Source: an uncultured Bacteroidota bacterium
Lineage (GTDB): Bacteria > Bacteroidota > Rhodothermia > Rhodothermales > Salinibacteraceae
NCBI GenBank assembly: GCA_913056185.1
Contig: CAJXLV010000006.1
Location: forward strand, 1 to 64,000
Length of the DNA: 64,000 nt
Reading direction: 5' to 3'
Made by a program: the position numbers and the translations under genes. Positions 61,317 through 64,000 of the stretch are shown here, piece by piece. The number at the start of each line of letters is the position of its first letter. Position 1 is the stretch's first letter. A model generated the notes under the pieces. That model was not told where the DNA came from. It saw nothing but the letters and a program-made list of their open reading frames with translations, and ran no database searches.

Positions 61317-62123
61317 TCAGGACTCCTGGAGCAGGGCATGCCCCCGAAACGATCCCGGCAGCAACTCCGAGGGCGTGGCCTGTTCGGGGGGCGTGGCATG
61401 CCGGTCCATCCAAAGCGTGGTATCGGGGGCGAGTTCCGCCAGGAGCTGCCGACAGGCCCCACAGGGCGTGCCGTGTGGATCCGTCGTGCAGGTGAGAAAA
61501 AGGCGCTTTGGAGCTGGCAGGTCGTAGGAGTGCACCGTGCCCAGCGCAGCGCGCTCGGCGCAAAGAATGCGGGCCCAGTCAGGGTGCTCCACGTTGACGC
61601 CCGGCACAAGGGCCCCGTGTTCGCATTCGAGCAGGGCACCGACGGGGTAGTGCGAGGCGGGGACGTAAGCGCGCTCGGCAATCTCACGCACATGGGCGAG
61701 GCCGGCCTGAGGCGATGCGTCAATTGAGGCATCGAGGGTGGGCGAGAGCGGCGCCTCCGGGGTGGGGAGGGCGCCGTTGCCGGTCCAGCCGCCCCGGACC
61801 CATGCATCATCGGCGGCGGCTTCGTACGGGCCGGTCGACAGCGCGTCGACGTACAGGGCTTCCTCGCGTCGGAACGGGCGCGACAGCACCACGGCGACGC
61901 TGCGCGCCGCGACCTCAGCCGCCACCGCGGTGGTGTAGGCATTGAGGAGGGCGGGCAGCGTAAGGCCGTACGAGGCACTCTCCACGCGCACCCCGGGGAT
62001 CCAGTGCCCACTGTCGAGAAGAAGCACGGCGGCCGCGGGCGTTTCCGAAAACGGGGCGTGTGCGCGTCGGGTGAGGGCGTGCGCCTGCGTGCGGAGCACG
62101 TCAAGCACCGGGTGGGAAGGCAT
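61317..62123 (-). CDS. cdd: Cytidine deaminase with degenerate N-terminal half
   Basis: Converts cytidine to uridine. The 268-aa protein is a tandem of two CDA folds: the N-terminal half lacks the HAE and PCxxC motifs, while the C-terminal half (from HVREIAERAYVPAS) has CAERAALG and PCGACRQLL with the zinc ligands. The layout resembles E. coli-type large Cdd, in which one domain is inactive. The ATG at 62123 is used; the longer frame is non-homologous. Confidence 0.85.
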   Translation of the reverse strand: MPSHPVLDVLRTQAHALTRRAHAPFSETPAAAVLLLDSGHWIPGVRVESASYGLTLPALLNAYTTAVAAEVAARSVAVVLSRPFRREEALYVDALSTGPYEAAADDAWVRGGWTGNGALPTPEAPLSPTLDASIDASPQAGLAHVREIAERAYVPASHYPVGALLECEHGALVPGVNVEHPDWARILCAERAALGTVHSYDLPAPKRLFLTCTTDPHGTPCGACRQLLAELAPDTTLWMDRHATPPEQATPSELLPGSFRGHALLQES

Positions 62124-62439
62124 GGCCACCGGGGGCGATTGTGAGAAGCACTGCTGTGAAAAGCAACGCAAGGGGAATCGGCGAATCGGTGGCACTGCTG
62201 CAGGTTCCCACCGGGGGCGCACGAACCGTTGCCGCGAGGGGCGATTGCGGAAGCGGAGGGCACGACGGGGCAAGGCGCAATGAGGCAGGCCGCAACGGTC
62301 GCGCTGGCGGTGCGTTGAAGCTGCGCGCGGGGTTCTGGGTTGGCGAGAGCCGTAAATGCAGAGCATTCTGCGAAGCCGAACGACTCTGAAGGATAGAGGA
62401 AGGCGCGGGACGCCTACCGGATCAAATGATCCGGGCTGA
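62124..62439. other. Intergenic region before relic 4
   Basis: About 315 bases upstream of the cytidine deaminase. No gene recognised. The part from about 62345 may be the decayed upstream section of the TnpB relic: one frame yields scattered residues with stops. Confidence 0.35.
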
Positions 62440-62548
62440 ACGCGCATGGTCCTGTGAACGAGTACTTCTGAGTACAGGCACAAAGCGACCGCTTTCATGC
62501 CTGTCGCGTGAGCAAGAATCCCCCGGATTCATTCGGGGGGGACGTCAA
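62440..62548 (+). mobile_element. TnpB tail with right-end hairpin, relic 4
   Basis: One frame reads GPVNEYF, a stop, then SDRFHACRVSKNPPDSFGGD, which aligns with GPVNQ and RRNSPDLSGGE of relic 2. The DNA has the hairpin CCCCCGGATTCATTCGGGGG and ends with GTCAA (62544-62548). The coding tail continues in frame into the next small gene, whose GTG at 62508 lies inside the relic. The stop and decay show it is not functional. Confidence 0.6.
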
Positions 62549-62552
62549 ATCC

Positions 62553-62912
62553 ATGCCCCTGCTTGCAATGCCCGAGACTCCGCCCGAACTCGCCGTTGGT
62601 GATCGCCTGGTCGTGTCCGACGACGAGGACCCACTCCATGTCGTTACCATCCGCAGTGACGACCACCTGTTCGTGACGACCTATCGAGAGACCGCGGACG
62701 GCCCAGTGCGGCTGGCCCTGCAGGTCGACATCACGACGGGGGCCACCGCCATTGACCCCCGCAGCTTCGATCGGGCGTTTTGGACCCTGGTGGTGCGCGG
62801 CACTCCACAGCCGCAGGCGGGGCTTCGCGAGGCCCTCGCGGCAGTGAGGGATCCCAGCATCGAGGTGGTGCCCATGCGCCGCGAGCTCCGGATTGCAGAG
62901 GGCACGCCGTGA
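62553..62912 (+). CDS. Small protein of unknown function
   Basis: A 119-aa acidic protein from the ATG at 62553 (PETPPELAVGDRLVVSDDED onward), with a beta-rich feel (HVVTIRSDDHLFVTTYRE). A GTG at 62508 would add 15 residues coded by the TnpB-tail relic, so it is unlikely to be the native start. The relic ends 4 bases before the ATG, so the original promoter or leader was probably displaced. No family recognised. It is followed by tRNA-Leu. Confidence 0.65.
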   Translation: MPLLAMPETPPELAVGDRLVVSDDEDPLHVVTIRSDDHLFVTTYRETADGPVRLALQVDITTGATAIDPRSFDRAFWTLVVRGTPQPQAGLREALAAVRDPSIEVVPMRRELRIAEGTP

Positions 62913-62991
62913 CGCTGCGCACCGTCGCGGTCCCCGAATCTCTTTGCACGGGGCCGCGTAGAGCGGTATGTCAAAACGTTGGGGGGCCTTC

Positions 62992-63077
62992 GCCGGGGTG
63001 GCGGAAGTGGCAGACGCAACGGACTTAAAATCCGTTGGTGCATGTGCACCGTGTGGGTTCGAGTCCCACCCCCGGCA
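62992..63077 (+). tRNA. tRNA-Leu (TAA)
   Basis: Class II tRNA: acceptor GCCGGGG/CCCCGGC, discriminator A, anticodon loop CTTAAAA giving TAA, extra arm TGGTGCATGTGCACCG, T-arm GTGGGTTCGAGTCCCAC. CCA not encoded. A T6 run follows at 63082-63087, without a separate hairpin. Confidence 0.96.
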
Positions 63078-63329
63078 CTGCCTTTTTTGCCCGAGCAGCC
63101 CCCTGGGCCCCACCCTCAAGGGCTGTGACGTTCTGAGGCGGGCGAGCAGAGGTGCGCGAGAGGGCCTCCCCTCCCTCTGGGAGAGGTGCCAATGTCTTTT
63201 TCTCGCGTTCCCCCTTGGCCCCACCGCCGGTCCGCCGATGCCAGTCCGTCGGCTCTGTCTTGAATTCGTCCGGGCGTAATGGTGATCTTGGGAACTCCCG
63301 AGGGGCTTCGGGTCCCCCGGAGAGTGCCA

Positions 63330-63779
63330 ATGCCCTCTTTCCCAGCGCCCCGTGCCGCCATGCCCGCAGTTTCGTCCGATGTCCTCCAAGACCAGGTGGC
63401 GCACCACCTGACCCCCCACGGCAGCGACGGCGTGCGCACGGCCCTCTCCGGGGTCGTGGACCTGCACGCCCTGAAGGAGCGGCAGTACGGCACGGTGCTA
63501 ACGACGGTAGAGGAGCGCCTCGTCCAGGCCCGCTACTCCCTACTGTCAATGCTCGTGGCGGGAATTTACTTCGGGGGCCTGGTGGGACATTGGCTTGTGG
63601 ACCTATCCACGTGGACGGCCATCGCGTGGTGGGTAGGGCCGCTGGTCCTTGTCTCGGCCTATGCGCTGTACTCCGCCCACCAAACCCTCCGCCTGATCCG
63701 CCACCTGTCGGAGGCCCGTGCCTTGCTGGAAGTGCTGCACGAACGGGACCGGGCCGAAGGACCCGCGCCCTCGGCGTAG
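63330..63779 (+). CDS. Two-helix membrane protein of unknown function
   Basis: A 149-aa protein (139 aa if it starts at the ATG at 63360). Two hydrophobic helices: LLSMLVAGIYFGGLVGHWLV and TAIAWWVGPLVLVSAYALY, with a short loop. The C-terminal part is charged (LRLIRHLSEARALLEVLHERDRAE) and probably cytosolic. No family recognised. It lies upstream of the aminopeptidase P gene. Confidence 0.65.
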   Translation: MPSFPAPRAAMPAVSSDVLQDQVAHHLTPHGSDGVRTALSGVVDLHALKERQYGTVLTTVEERLVQARYSLLSMLVAGIYFGGLVGHWLVDLSTWTAIAWWVGPLVLVSAYALYSAHQTLRLIRHLSEARALLEVLHERDRAEGPAPSA

Positions 63780-63824
63780 TCGATCCGTGCCCTCGCTGTG
63801 TTCCGCCCTCGTTCCCGCCGCCTC

Positions 63825-64000
63825 ATGTTCGATGCCGCCACCTACCGCGCCCGCCGCCGCACCCTGCTGCAAGAGGATCGTCCGGCGGAAGGCCTTGTTC
63901 TGCTTCCGGGCAACACCCCCTCGCCGCGCAATTACGCCGACAACCCGCATCCCTTTCGGCAAGACAGCACGTTTCTATACTACTTTGGGCACGACCGGCC
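63825..64000 (+). CDS. Xaa-Pro aminopeptidase (aminopeptidase P), 5' part
   Basis: The gene runs off the window end. The visible 58 residues match the AMP_N domain: MFDAATYRARRRTLL, GLVLLPGNTPSPRNYADNPHPFRQDSTFLYYFG. The YADNxYPFRQDSxFLYFxG pattern is characteristic of PepP-type M24 peptidases, which remove N-terminal residues next to proline. The catalytic pita-bread domain is outside the window. Confidence 0.85.
   Translation, partial: MFDAATYRARRRTLLQEDRPAEGLVLLPGNTPSPRNYADNPHPFRQDSTFLYYFGHDR

Noticed and set aside
63078-63329. Short frames after tRNA-Leu
   Set aside because: They are Arg/Pro-rich with no start context; the gap probably holds only the next promoter.

Overview
The window looks like chromosome from a GC-rich, salt-adapted member of the Rhodothermota/Bacteroidota, most likely Salinibacter or a close relative. 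Three things point there: a tmRNA whose reading frame encodes the tag ADDYSYAMAA (from memory the Salinibacter-type tag; not checked against a database), many cytosolic proteins very rich in Asp/Glu, and a gene set typical of Bacteroidota-related aerobes (E. coli FbaB-like class I aldolase, ClpC, lamin-tail proteins, YtxJ-type thiol protein). There are no rRNA genes, CRISPR arrays, prophage or intact insertion sequences. Apart from short degraded transposon tails, this is ordinary core and accessory chromosome.

Layout. 1-1293: ssrA (minus strand) sits between two inverted remnants that look like C-terminal tails and right ends of IS200/IS605-type TnpB elements. 1294-3395: mazG and a type III polyketide synthase. 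3507-12303: a heavy-metal efflux locus with an OmpR-type regulator, its sensor kinase, a TolC-like channel, a lipoprotein adaptor, a CusA/CzcA-like RND pump and a PII-like protein. 12539-13817: a DUF2202 lipoprotein and a four-helix membrane protein. 13890-26702 (all minus): three consecutive exported amidohydrolases, an AAA+ ATPase, fbaB, tpiA, a methyltransferase, a TlpA-like lipoprotein without the CxxC, and gatB. 26703-29298: a TnpB relic, idi with a coupled small membrane protein, a 2Fe-2S ferredoxin and a zinc-ribbon-less FmdB homologue.

29573-36880 (plus): tRNA-Asp, a ZIP transporter, a DUF4399-like lipoprotein, an M1 aminopeptidase, a GIN-domain protein, two proteins of unknown role and a quinone oxidoreductase. 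36977-42369: OsmC, MscS, a YbcI/DUF457-type membrane hydrolase, small hypotheticals, then a TlpA lipoprotein beside YtxJ. 42551-48087 (plus): pepF, a methyltransferase, two tandem-domain universal stress proteins and a PP-loop (DUF71) ATPase. 48192-62123 (minus): clpC, an ErpA-like protein, a lamin-tail-domain protein, an M20 amidohydrolase, a VWA membrane protein with a subtilase, a CaCA antiporter and a fused cytidine deaminase. 62440-64000: another TnpB tail fused in frame to a small gene, tRNA-Leu, a membrane protein and the start of an aminopeptidase P gene.

The clearest functional unit is the metal-resistance locus, where regulator, kinase, tripartite pump and PII-like protein lie in order on one strand. 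The least expected pattern is the recurring set of solo TnpB tails and right-end hairpins with no transposase gene: four well-supported copies and two weaker ones in 64 kb, two of them bracketing ssrA. All functional calls rest on reading motifs by eye; no database search was run.
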